Assembly: GCA_028278005.1 (NCBI GenBank)
Contig: JANQFD010000073.1
Coordinates: 1 to 11,968 of the forward strand
Length of the DNA: 11,968 nt
Reading direction: 5' to 3'
Source: Chlorobium sp.
GTDB lineage: Bacteria; Bacteroidota; Chlorobiia; Chlorobiales; Chlorobiaceae
Part shown: positions 1-6,707 of the stretch, piece after piece
Position numbering within the stretch: the first letter of the stretch is position 1
How the letters are laid out: every line of letters begins with the position of its first letter
Notes under the pieces: model-generated
What the model was told of the DNA's origin: nothing
Seen by the model: the letters and a program-made list of their open reading frames with translations, nothing else
The model's database searches: none
Position numbers and translations under genes: made by a program

Positions 1-108
1 GAAGGATATCTGACAGAGAAAGGTCTTATCCCGATGCCGAAGGAAGAAAGGGAGAGCTATGCGAAAGTTGCAGCGGAACTCACACCGATCTCCTGTGGCG
101 AACTGTAA
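1..108 (+). CDS. pstS: Phosphate-binding protein PstS, C-terminal end (partial)
   Basis: Only the last 35 codons and the TAA stop are in the window; the gene begins upstream. The frame reads EGYLTEKGLIPMPKEERESY and then ends in SCGEL. A glycine-tyrosine followed by a proline-rich turn and a short final helix is the usual tail of periplasmic phosphate-binding proteins, which capture phosphate outside the inner membrane and hand it to the PstC/PstA channel. The call rests on this short tail and on the pstBCA genes immediately downstream. The stop is followed 32 bp later by a strong intrinsic terminator, so this gene can be transcribed separately from pstB. Another substrate-binding or unrelated protein is possible because so little is visible. 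Confidence 0.62.
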   Translation, partial: EGYLTEKGLIPMPKEERESYAKVAAELTPISCGEL

Positions 109-140
109 AGGAGTGCAGGTGGTTATATGTTTTTCTGATG

Positions 141-177
141 ATACAAAGGCCGGCTGAGTATTTGTCGGCCTTTGTAT
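141..177 (+). terminator. Rho-independent terminator after pstS
   Basis: A perfect 12-bp stem (ATACAAAGGCCG at 141-152 pairing with CGGCCTTTGTAT at 166-177) encloses a 13-nt loop and is followed by a T-rich tract (CTCTCTTTTTTCTTTT). It sits between the binding-protein gene and pstB. It probably lowers readthrough so that the abundant binding protein is made in excess over the membrane components, or it separates two transcripts. Confidence 0.87.
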
Positions 178-265
178 CTCTCTTTTTTCTTTTGCCTTTT
201 ACAGGTTGCTGTACCCGATTTACATGCAGCAGACAGACAATCAAAACAGGTGACCGAAAACAGCA

Positions 266-1111
266 ATGCAGGAAGTAGTGAATAAAACAACCGTGGAAAA
301 ACGAATTCTCGCTCCAAGGGACAGCCGTAAAACAATAGGTACCATACATGTTTCAAAACCGAGAATGGTCTGCCGTAATGTCAACGTTTATTATGGCGAC
401 AAGCAGGCTATCCGGAATGTCTCGATAGATATCGGGTGTAACGAAGTTCTTGCCATGATCGGTCCTTCGGGGTGCGGCAAATCGACCTTTTTACGTTGCC
501 TGAACCGTATGAACGATACCATTGACAGTTGCTGGGTGACTGGTGAAATACTGTTTGACGACAAGAATATCTATGATCCTTCGATTGATGTCGTTCCCCT
601 CAGGGCACAGGTTGGAATGGTTTTTCAGAAGCCCAATCCGTTCCCGAAATCTATATACGAGAACATTGCCTGGGCGCCGAAAATACACGGCATTGTCGAA
701 TCGAAATCGGACGCGGACGAAATTGTTGAAACATCTCTCCTGAAAGCCGGACTCTGGGAAGAGGTCAAGGACCGTCTCGATCAGCCCGGTACAGGTCTTT
801 CAGGCGGTCAGCAGCAGCGCCTCTGTATAGCGCGTGCAATTGCGGTCAGCCCGGAAGTTATTCTCATGGATGAGCCTTGTTCCGCACTTGATCCTATTGC
901 TACCGCGAAAATCGAAGACCTCATAGAGGAACTGAAAACACAGTATACGATTGCCATTGTCACGCATTCAATGCAGCAGGCATCACGTGTTTCACAGAGA
1001 ACCGCATTTTTTCATCTTGGTGACCTGATAGAAGTCGGCATGACCAAAGATATTTTTACCAAACCGTCACACCAGTTAACTGAGGATTACATTACCGGAC
1101 GTTACGGCTGA
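266..1111 (+). CDS. pstB: Phosphate ABC transporter ATPase PstB
   Basis: PstB is the cytoplasmic ATPase that drives phosphate import through PstC/PstA. The 281-residue protein shows all nucleotide-binding motifs in order: Walker A GPSGCGKS (residues 66-73), Q-loop VFQKPNPFP (Gln 121), ABC signature LSGGQQQR (178-185), Walker B VILMDEP (198-204), and the switch histidine in IVTHSM (His 234). It ends in [10 protein letters not shown], the hallmark PstB tail. Conserved similarity begins near residue 34 ([16 protein letters not shown]), so the first 33 residues are an extension. The ATG at 266 has only a weak AGG upstream, and the ATG at 365 is an alternative start that would give a protein of more usual length. 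The gene lies 158 bp after pstS and 23 bp before pstC, an unusual position for pstB, which commonly follows pstA. A decayed paralogue lies at 4095-4307. Confidence 0.96.
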   Translation: MQEVVNKTTVEKRILAPRDSRKTIGTIHVSKPRMVCRNVNVYYGDKQAIRNVSIDIGCNEVLAMIGPSGCGKSTFLRCLNRMNDTIDSCWVTGEILFDDKNIYDPSIDVVPLRAQVGMVFQKPNPFPKSIYENIAWAPKIHGIVESKSDADEIVETSLLKAGLWEEVKDRLDQPGTGLSGGQQQRLCIARAIAVSPEVILMDEPCSALDPIATAKIEDLIEELKTQYTIAIVTHSMQQASRVSQRTAFFHLGDLIEVGMTKDIFTKPSHQLTEDYITGRYG

Positions 1112-1134
1112 TGTAACCGATCAACAATCGAATC

Positions 1135-2523
1135 ATGTCACCACTATTGCTGCTTCTGTCGTTGCTGGTGCTCTCCGTTGCCGGATTTTTAATCGGGCAG
1201 CGCAAGGCTCTCAATCTTGCCGGGAGTGTTGGAGGAACGAGCCGTCTGCATTCACTCCCGGTGTATTACGGAGCGTTGACCGCTCTGTGGTGCTGCCTTC
1301 CGGCGTTTTTCATGTTTCTGATCTGGCTTGGCTTCGAACAGAGTATCATTACCGCCCTCATGGTTGCCGATCTTCCCGACGAGGTTCGGGCACTACCTCC
1401 GGCACGGCTTAACGTATTGATCAACGATATCAGGAGCCTCGCAAGCGGGAATATCGTTTCCGGTGAGATTACACCCCTGATGCGCAATGCGGCCGCGCAG
1501 TATATCAGCCTCAAGGGCATTGGCCAGATGATTACCTCGGTTATCGTTCTGGTTGCTGCCGTAGCAGGCGTACTTCTGGTTCATCGGCGGATCAAACCCG
1601 AACTCCGTGCACGTAACCAGGTGGAGAACGTGGTTATGGGGCTTCTTGTTGTCTGTTCCACCATAGCGATTTTTACGACAATCGGTATCGTGCTCTCCAT
1701 TCTTTATGAAGCCGTCAGATTTTTTCAACAGATACCGGTCACGGATTTTCTTTTCGGTCTTGAGTGGAGTCCGCAGATGGCGATCAGGGAAGACCAGGTC
1801 GGATCGTCCGGCGCATTCGGAGCCGTACCGGTTTTTGCCGGAACCATCCTGATTTCAGCTATCGCCATGTTTGTGGCAGCTCCGATAGGATTGATGTCGG
1901 CCATTTTTCTTTCTGAATACGCTGACAGGCGGCTGCGGGCGGTTGCAAAGCCACTGCTGGAGATTCTTGCCGGTATTCCAACAGTTGTCTACGGTTTTTT
2001 CGCAGCTCTGGTTGTCGCTCCCATGATTCGTAACAGCGGAGCGCAACTTGGTATCGATGTCTCTTCCGAGAGTGCCCTTGCAGCAGGTCTGGTCATGGGG
2101 GTCATGATTATTCCGTTTGTTTCATCGCTGTCTGACGACGTTATAAACGCTGTACCTCAAACGCTCAGGGATGGAGCATACAGCGTCGGTGCAACCCGAT
2201 CGGAGACAATCATGCATGTTTTGATTCCGGCCGCTCTTCCTGGAATTGTAGGAGGGCTCCTGCTTGCCGTATCGCGTGCGATAGGTGAAACCATGATCGT
2301 TGTTATGGCGGCAGGCCTGTCTGCGAACCTTACGGCAAATCCATTGCAGGCAGTAACAACAGTAACCGTCCAAATCGTAACCCTGCTTGTAGGTGATCAG
2401 GAGTTTGACAGTCCAAAAACCCTTGCGGCTTTCGCTCTTGGGCTTGTTTTGTTTTTTGGCACGCTTTTTTTGAACGTCATCGCTCTGACTGTTGTCAGGA
2501 AATACCGGGAGAGATATGAATAA
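1135..2523 (+). CDS. pstC: Phosphate ABC transporter permease PstC
   Basis: PstC is one of the two inner-membrane subunits forming the phosphate channel. The 462-residue protein belongs to the long form. An N-terminal part of about 190 residues starts with a hydrophobic segment (MSPLLLLLSLLVLSVAGFLI), continues with HSLPVYYGAL, and contains further membrane segments. The classical ABC permease domain follows from about residue 230. The ATPase-contact (EAA) loop is visible as LRDGAYSVGATRSE, starting at residue 344, and runs to RAIGETM. The ATG at 1135 fits the start of the N-terminal hydrophobic segment, although no clear Shine-Dalgarno is seen. The stop overlaps the start of pstA by 8 bp, implying co-translation. 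Identity as PstC rather than PstA is supported by the N-terminal domain and by the order of the pair. Confidence 0.95.
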   Translation: MSPLLLLLSLLVLSVAGFLIGQRKALNLAGSVGGTSRLHSLPVYYGALTALWCCLPAFFMFLIWLGFEQSIITALMVADLPDEVRALPPARLNVLINDIRSLASGNIVSGEITPLMRNAAAQYISLKGIGQMITSVIVLVAAVAGVLLVHRRIKPELRARNQVENVVMGLLVVCSTIAIFTTIGIVLSILYEAVRFFQQIPVTDFLFGLEWSPQMAIREDQVGSSGAFGAVPVFAGTILISAIAMFVAAPIGLMSAIFLSEYADRRLRAVAKPLLEILAGIPTVVYGFFAALVVAPMIRNSGAQLGIDVSSESALAAGLVMGVMIIPFVSSLSDDVINAVPQTLRDGAYSVGATRSETIMHVLIPAALPGIVGGLLLAVSRAIGETMIVVMAAGLSANLTANPLQAVTTVTVQIVTLLVGDQEFDSPKTLAAFALGLVLFFGTLFLNVIALTVVRKYRERYE

Positions 2524-3820
2524 GAGCACAAGGAAGTCTGCTGCCCGGAGTTCTTCCGGGCGAGTAAAGACGATAGACATTGTCAACAAGGGATTGAAAC
2601 GCAGGTACGGAAAAGAAAAGCGCTTCAGGTTTTACGGTTTGCTGTCGATCATAGCAAGCGCCGCGTTTCTGGCGTTTCTGTTGACAAGTATCGTTTCTAA
2701 AGGTTATAGCGCTTTTTTGCAGACCTATATCAAGCTTGATGTTCCCCTTGAAGCCGGCATGCTTGACAAGCAGAACCCCGGGCGTTCGGATTTTCAGGGG
2801 ATTATCAAAGAGGCGATAAAGGATTATTATCCCGGTGTGACGGAAAGACAGGATAAACGGGAACTCTATTCGCTTTTCAGCTCGGGAGCGGCATTTCAGC
2901 TTCGCGATGAAGTGTTGAACAATCCTTCCCGGGAGGGGTCGACGATAAGCCTGTGGGTGCTTGCCGATGATGATGTCGACATGCTCATGAAGGGGCATAT
3001 CAAAAGAGAGGTGCCGGAAAGCCAGCGTCGATTGAGTGACAAACAGCTTCGTTGGATCGAGCGGCTGGAGAAGGATAACAGGATCGAGAAGCGTTTCAAC
3101 ACAACGTTTTTTTCTGCCGGTGACTCGAGGGAACCTGAACTTGCCGGTATATGGGGAGCTGTGAAAGGATCGTTCTATACCATGCTGGTGACTCTCATGC
3201 TTTCGTTCCCGATAGGGATTGCCGCTGCGGTGTATCTCGAGGAATTTGCTCCGAAAAATCTTGCAACCGACTTCATCGAGGTGAACATCAACAACCTCGC
3301 TGCGGTACCTTCAATTGTGTTCGGTTTGCTGGGTCTTGCGGTTTTCCTTAACTTTTTCGGCATGCCTCGGTCAACACCTCTGGTTGGCGGTATCGTTCTG
3401 ATGCTTATGACCTTGCCTACGATAATCATTGCAAGCCGGGCGGCGCTCAAGGCCGTGCCGCCTTCGATCCGTGAAGCCGCCCTGGGCGTCGGTTCCTCAA
3501 AACTTCAGGTTGTCGCCAGTCACGTTTTGCCTCTTGCCCTGCCCGGAATGCTCACCGGCACCATCATCGGCATGGCACAGGCGCTCGGTGAAACCGCGCC
3601 GCTTCTGATGATCGGTATGGTTGCTTTTATCGTGGATATTCCGGGGGGCTTCACCGATCCCTCGGCGGTGATGCCGGTACAGATTTATCTTTGGGCTGAC
3701 AGTCCGGAACGCGCATTTGTCGAGCGGACTTCGGCTGCAATTATGGTGCTGCTTGCTTTTTTGATTTCGATGAACGCGGTTGCGGTCGTTTTGAGAAAAC
3801 GGTTTGAAAGGCGGTGGTAA
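2516..3820 (+). CDS. pstA: Phosphate ABC transporter permease PstA
   Basis: PstA is the second channel subunit of the phosphate importer. The ATG at 2516 is preferred: it follows a purine-rich GGGAGAG and overlaps the pstC stop by 8 bp, giving 434 residues. An in-frame TTG at 2492 would add eight residues but buries the start deeper in pstC. After a basic N-terminus (KRRYGKEKRFRFYG) comes one membrane helix, then a hydrophilic region of about 150 residues, typical of long-form PstA with a DUF3333-like N-terminus. The permease domain begins near residue 220. The EAA loop reads EAALGVGSS from residue 320 and continues to AQALGETAPLL. The gene ends 22 bp before a small inverted-repeat element, and no functional pstB follows, unlike the common pstSCAB order. 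Confidence 0.95.
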   Translation: MNKSTRKSAARSSSGRVKTIDIVNKGLKRRYGKEKRFRFYGLLSIIASAAFLAFLLTSIVSKGYSAFLQTYIKLDVPLEAGMLDKQNPGRSDFQGIIKEAIKDYYPGVTERQDKRELYSLFSSGAAFQLRDEVLNNPSREGSTISLWVLADDDVDMLMKGHIKREVPESQRRLSDKQLRWIERLEKDNRIEKRFNTTFFSAGDSREPELAGIWGAVKGSFYTMLVTLMLSFPIGIAAAVYLEEFAPKNLATDFIEVNINNLAAVPSIVFGLLGLAVFLNFFGMPRSTPLVGGIVLMLMTLPTIIIASRAALKAVPPSIREAALGVGSSKLQVVASHVLPLALPGMLTGTIIGMAQALGETAPLLMIGMVAFIVDIPGGFTDPSAVMPVQIYLWADSPERAFVERTSAAIMVLLAFLISMNAVAVVLRKRFERRW

Positions 3821-3842
3821 GGCCAACAGGGTATTCAAAGAT

Positions 3843-3927
3843 GGGCATCTCTATTTATTGTCATGAATCCCGATCTGTCGGGATCAACGAAGCAATTGAA
3901 GCGCGGAATAAATAAATAGAGGTGCCC
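3843..3927 (+). mobile_element. Small inverted-repeat (MITE-like) element, short copy, with target duplication
   Basis: This 85-bp non-coding element has 17-bp terminal inverted repeats: GGGCATCTCTATTTATT at the left end, and at the right end the reverse complement of GGGCACCTCTATTTATT (one mismatch). It is flanked by a 5-bp direct repeat AAGAT (3838-3842 and 3928-3932), as expected of a transposition target duplication. A perfect 7-bp hairpin (ATCCCGA, loop TCTG, TCGGGAT; 3867-3884) fills its middle. The left 24 nt and right 44 nt match the longer copy at 5067-5208 with two mismatches each. It encodes nothing, so mobility would depend on a transposase elsewhere. As RNA it would fold into a long hairpin just after pstA and could act as a transcript end or stabiliser. 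Confidence 0.8.
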
Positions 3928-3931
3928 AAGA

Positions 3932-3950
3932 TGTAACAGTTTTGTAACAG
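3932..3950 (-). promoter_or_regulatory. PHO-box-like direct repeat
   Basis: The + strand reads TGTAACAG TTT TGTAACAG: two identical 8-mers with an 11-bp period. Read on the minus strand this gives CTGTTAC AAAA CTGTTAC, the architecture of the proteobacterial PhoB site (two 7-mers of CTGTCAT type separated by four A/T bases). It lies inside a phosphate locus, which supports the call. In this orientation it points back toward pstA, away from phoU, so it may be a relic or work non-canonically. The left edge touches the AAGAT duplication of the neighbouring element. Binding by PhoB is inferred, not shown. Confidence 0.45.
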
Positions 3951-4094
3951 GGGGGTATTGTCAACAACAGCTCCAGTGTATACCTTGCATAACAGTTTTT
4001 GTGTTTTTTTCAGCTTCGGGGATTTACCGAATTTTTCACCAGCACCGGATGGTATCCGGCATGATGAATCGACATCGGCCATGGAGACTCCAAG
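3951..4094. other. Unassigned spacer before the pstB fragment
   Basis: This segment of 144 bp joins the PHO-box-like repeat to the pstB fragment. A weak promoter-like pair (TTGTCA at 3958 and TATACC at 3979, with only 15 bp between) is visible but not convincing. Two consecutive in-frame TGA codons at 4062-4067 close the pstB reading frame on its upstream side. No pstB-like peptide is recognisable in any + frame, so the 5' two thirds of the ancestral gene appear deleted or replaced rather than merely mutated. The open frames crossing it show no family features. Confidence 0.5.
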
Positions 4095-4307
4095 GCGACC
4101 ACAAAAATCGAGGATCTTATCGAGGAATTACGGGGCAGTTATACTATTCTTATCGTAACACATAACATGCAGCAGGCTTCCTGCGTTTCCGATTATACCA
4201 TGTTTTATTATGAAGGGGATCTCGTAGAGTACGCACCTGCAAAACAGTTTTTTACGAATCCCGGGGATCAGGTTACGGAAGATTACATTACCGGGAGGTT
4301 CAGCTGA
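4095..4307 (+). pseudogene. Truncated pstB, C-terminal remnant
   Basis: The frame from 4095 encodes 70 residues beginning [12 protein letters not shown], containing the switch-histidine segment [10 protein letters not shown], and ending [10 protein letters not shown] before TGA. An ungapped hand alignment with the last 70 residues of the intact PstB gives 44 identities (about 63%), so this is an older paralogue and not a recent copy. Walker A, Q-loop, signature and Walker B are all missing. The frame is closed by TGA TGA at 4062-4067, and no plausible ATG starts it. It therefore cannot encode an ATPase. Its position 19 bp before phoU reproduces the usual pstB-phoU neighbourhood, suggesting that this was once the terminal pstB of the operon. 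Confidence 0.88.
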
Positions 4308-4326
4308 AAAACAAAACTCTATTTCT

Positions 4327-5013
4327 ATGGCGGACAGACCTGTTCACGAGCACATCAAGGATCTATCAAATTCACTGGTTATCCTTTCCGACAAGGTTTT
4401 AAAAAACTTTACCGCTTCCCTGCAAGCCTTGTTACGTCCTGCTGAATCCCTCGGCGAGGACATACGTCTTGCCGATGGTGAAATCGATGCTTCAGAAGTG
4501 CGTCTCGAAGAGCAATGCCTTATCTTTCTGGCGCTTCAGCAGCCGGTGGCCCGGGATCTGAGAACAATCATCACCATCCTCAAGATAAACACTGATCTTG
4601 AAAGGATCGGTGACCTTGCCGTCCATATCTACGAGAGGATTCCTGAGATCAAACCGGGTTTTCTCGACCATTTCCAGTTCGAAAAAATGGGGGAACTTGC
4701 CAAGGAGATGGTCCAGAAGTCAATACAGGCCTTCGTGAACCGGGATCGTCAGCTTGCCGAAGAGGTTTGTGATATGGATGAGCAGCTTGATACCATGCAC
4801 CGTTTGGTTTTTAAAAAGGTCTCGGTGGAACTTAAGGGTGCCGTTGAGGACACCAACCAGTATATTGTTGCCATGAGCATTTCACGCTACATAGAAAGGA
4901 TAGGCGACCATGCTACCAGAATAGCCCGTGAGGTCATCTATCTTGTTACCGGCGAGATAGCTCGCCACACAGAGGGATCTTTTGAGAAGCTCATCCAGTC
5001 CTTGAAGGATTAA
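4327..5013 (+). CDS. phoU: Phosphate transport regulator PhoU
   Basis: PhoU is a cytoplasmic, all-helical protein that restrains phosphate uptake and signals phosphate sufficiency from the Pst transporter to the PhoR-type sensor kinase. The 228-residue length is typical. It has two three-helix PhoU repeats, each with its acidic metal-binding signature: LERIGDLAVHI (Glu 92 and Asp 96) and IERIGDHATRIA (Glu 190 and Asp 194). Conserved features such as QQPVARDLRTI precede the first signature. The ATG at 4327 gives MADRPVHEHIKDLSN, a normal PhoU N-terminus, but no Shine-Dalgarno is visible. The gene directly follows a truncated pstB and lies between two inverted-repeat elements of the same orientation. 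Confidence 0.94.
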   Translation: MADRPVHEHIKDLSNSLVILSDKVLKNFTASLQALLRPAESLGEDIRLADGEIDASEVRLEEQCLIFLALQQPVARDLRTIITILKINTDLERIGDLAVHIYERIPEIKPGFLDHFQFEKMGELAKEMVQKSIQAFVNRDRQLAEEVCDMDEQLDTMHRLVFKKVSVELKGAVEDTNQYIVAMSISRYIERIGDHATRIAREVIYLVTGEIARHTEGSFEKLIQSLKD

Positions 5014-5066
5014 GCCCGCATGTATATCTGACAGCATCGTTCGATCTCTTTACAGATGGATAAGTG

Positions 5067-5208
5067 GGGCACCTCTATTTATTGTTATGAGCGGTTCAAG
5101 AGCAAGGCGAACGGAGCGCAGAAACCGGAGTGTACACAGAGTACATGAGGATTTCGAGCACCGCTCAACGATGCAATTGAATCGCGGAATAAATAAATAG
5201 AGGTGCCC
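5067..5208 (+). mobile_element. Small inverted-repeat (MITE-like) element, long copy
   Basis: This 142-bp non-coding element has perfect 17-bp terminal inverted repeats (GGGCACCTCTATTTATT and its reverse complement). Inside, TGAGCGGT (5088-5095) pairs with ACCGCTCA (5160-5167), and TGTAC (5131-5135) pairs with GTACA (5141-5145), so the whole unit can fold as nested hairpins. The outer 24 nt and 44 nt match the copy at 3843-3927, but the middle 74 nt are unrelated to the 17-nt middle of that copy. No target duplication is evident at its ends. A T-rich stretch (TTTATTTTTTG) follows the right arm, so the structure could also end the phoU transcript. No coding capacity is seen. Confidence 0.78.
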
Positions 5209-5408
5209 TTTATTTTTTGTTTGCAATTAACCCTAACACTCAGCTAAATTATCTCCACCTGTATTGAGCATCCGGTCAAAGTTCGTTTAGTACAGTGCTT
5301 TTGCCCTGTATGGCTGTTGTTGCATGCGATGGGTGAATTACTGCAATACGAGACCTGTTATCAGCGATGTCGATATCTCTTCAGAAACACGTTTAGCATA
5401 TACTGAAA
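5209..5408. other. Intergenic spacer upstream of the PhoU-like gene
   Basis: This 200-bp stretch holds no recognisable gene. A possible promoter is TTGCAA at 5221-5226 and TAAATT at 5245-5250 with an 18-bp spacer, each matching four of six consensus bases. It would leave a leader of about 150 nt before the next gene. No convincing second PHO-box-like repeat is seen, although the neighbouring genes belong to phosphate control. Confidence 0.3.
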
Positions 5409-6158
5409 ATGAAACTTTTTGGCAAAAAAAGCTCTGCCGACAGTAGCGGCGGTAAAAAGGGAATAGAGAAAGTTGCCCGTCCGGATGCGTTTACGATCAA
5501 GATCGATCCTGCAAAGTTCAGCCTTGCGACAAAGCCCGAAGTGCCGGTTAATGAACAGCTTGAAACGCTCAAACAGAAGCTGACAAAGCTTTCCTCGAAC
5601 GTCGAGAACAATCTGATGCTTGTCATTCGCGCATCGACAAAGAAAAACAGCGACCTTGCCCAGTCGGCATTCGAGTTTGACAAAGAGTACATTCAGAAAG
5701 GAAAGTTCGAGGTTGAATATCTTTGCCTGGCATACAGCTGTTTCCAGGATCTCGGCGAAGAGAACACCAGGGTTGTCGATACGGCCCGCGAGATCATGCA
5801 GAAACTCGAAGTCATCGGCCAGTACGCACTCAACATCGCTGACAAGACCGAATATATCCAGCTTGAAAACATCGAGATACTGCACAGGGATGAATATGAC
5901 CTGAAGCCTATGGGTGACGATGTGGCGGAAATGATCAAGAAAGCAGTTGAAGCATTTGTGAGCGGCAACAGCAAACATGCCCAGGAAACACTTGATATGA
6001 TGGCAAAGATAGACGGGATTTACCAGAAGGCGGTTGCCAAGCTGAAGGCAGAGGCCAATAATGATAATATCACCAATTCAACCGGCATCCTGTCAGTTAT
6101 CGAACATGTCAAAATGTCGGCAGATATCGCCTGTGATATTGCAAGAAAGGTTCTTTAA
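5409..6158 (+). CDS. Divergent PhoU-like protein
   Basis: This 249-residue, mostly helical, charged protein has no signal peptide or membrane segment. The first 45 residues are basic and look disordered (MKLFGKKSSADSSGGKKG); the rest has the heptad character of two three-helix bundles. By hand it aligns with PhoU: KLEVIGQYALNIAD (Glu 134) matches the first signature LERIGDLAVHI but with Gln for Asp, and VKMSADIACDIAR (Asp 239) matches the second with Lys for Glu. Each half thus keeps only one of the two signature acids, implying weak or altered metal binding. Its place after phoU supports a role in phosphate control, perhaps as a PhoU partner or paralogue; this is inference. No Shine-Dalgarno precedes the ATG. 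A terminator follows, so it is probably a single-gene transcript. Confidence 0.6.
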   Translation: MKLFGKKSSADSSGGKKGIEKVARPDAFTIKIDPAKFSLATKPEVPVNEQLETLKQKLTKLSSNVENNLMLVIRASTKKNSDLAQSAFEFDKEYIQKGKFEVEYLCLAYSCFQDLGEENTRVVDTAREIMQKLEVIGQYALNIADKTEYIQLENIEILHRDEYDLKPMGDDVAEMIKKAVEAFVSGNSKHAQETLDMMAKIDGIYQKAVAKLKAEANNDNITNSTGILSVIEHVKMSADIACDIARKVL

Positions 6159-6187
6159 CGGCAGGCTGTCTTTTACACGTTGTTGAC

Positions 6188-6217
6188 AAAGAGGGCGAAT
6201 GGTTGTTCGCCCTTTTT
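6188..6217 (+). terminator. Rho-independent terminator after the PhoU-like gene
   Basis: An 8-bp perfect stem, AGGGCGAA (6192-6199) with TTCGCCCT (6206-6213), encloses a 6-nt loop (TGGTTG). It is flanked by AAAG on the left and TTTT on the right, which extend the stem by weak pairs and supply the U tract. It lies 30 bp after the stop of the PhoU-like gene and separates it from the following membrane-protein cluster. Confidence 0.85.
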
Positions 6218-6302
6218 GCTTCAGTGCCCGGTTTGTCTTGCCAATGTTTTTCGATCTTGAGTATTTTCCGTCATCTCTCTTTTTCATGCATGGTGCGCGC
6301 AA

Positions 6303-6707
6303 ATGAAATGGTTCAAGGATAACTCTTTTGCACTTGTTACAGCACGGTTCGTGCTTGCCTTCTCCTGGATATATCAGGGGGTTGTTCCCAAGCTTGTCTG
6401 CATGCATCCTGGAGAGGTTGCACTTCTTCAGCATGTTATCAAGGTCGAGGAATTGGCCTGTTCCCTGATTACATGGATGGGTTACGGAGAGATAGTATTC
6501 GGGATTGTTCTTTTGATCACAGGCGTTGCATGGGTTTTCCTGCTCAATGTTTTAGCTTTGCTCATGCTTCTGGGTTACGTAGTGGTTTTTCAGCCGGATC
6601 TCTTAACACTTCCGTTCAACCCGCTGATTCTCAATGTATCGTTGATCGGTATATCCCTGATTGCCTACAATGAAATCAGAAAAAACAAGGATCCTGGTGC
6701 ACTCTGA
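6303..6707 (+). CDS. DoxX-like small membrane protein
   Basis: This 134-residue protein has about four hydrophobic helices. It carries features typical of the DoxX-like (DoxX_3 type) family: an early ARFVLAFSWIYQGVVPKL segment, the motif HPGEVALL, a second helix with YGEIVFGIVLL, and the closing PFNPLILNVSLIGISLIAY. Members sit in the inner membrane. Some relatives are fused to short-chain dehydrogenase-like domains, but no specific reaction is established. The ATG at 6303 starts just before the first helix, with no clear Shine-Dalgarno. Its 3' end overlaps the start of the next membrane-protein gene by 38 bp, so the two are probably co-translated and may share a function. Confidence 0.72.
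   Translation: MKWFKDNSFALVTARFVLAFSWIYQGVVPKLVCMHPGEVALLQHVIKVEELACSLITWMGYGEIVFGIVLLITGVAWVFLLNVLALLMLLGYVVVFQPDLLTLPFNPLILNVSLIGISLIAYNEIRKNKDPGAL

Noticed and set aside
190..265. Possible second PHO box upstream of pstB
   Set aside because: ACAG and CTGT tetramers occur here but with 13-bp rather than 11-bp spacing or in inverted orientation, so no proper box is formed.
3861..4082. Open frame of 73 codons on the minus strand
   Set aside because: It runs through the inverted-repeat element and the PHO-box-like repeat and has no family features.
3958..4158. Open frame of 66 codons on the + strand across the spacer and pstB fragment
   Set aside because: It runs in a different frame from the pstB remnant and shows no recognisable domain or start signal.
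5062..5213. Target duplication around the long inverted-repeat copy
   Set aside because: The flanks AAGTG and TTTAT do not match, so no duplication can be claimed there.
5361..5978. Open frame of 205 codons on the minus strand
   Set aside because: It is antisense to the PhoU-like gene, and its composition looks like a shadow of the + strand codon bias.
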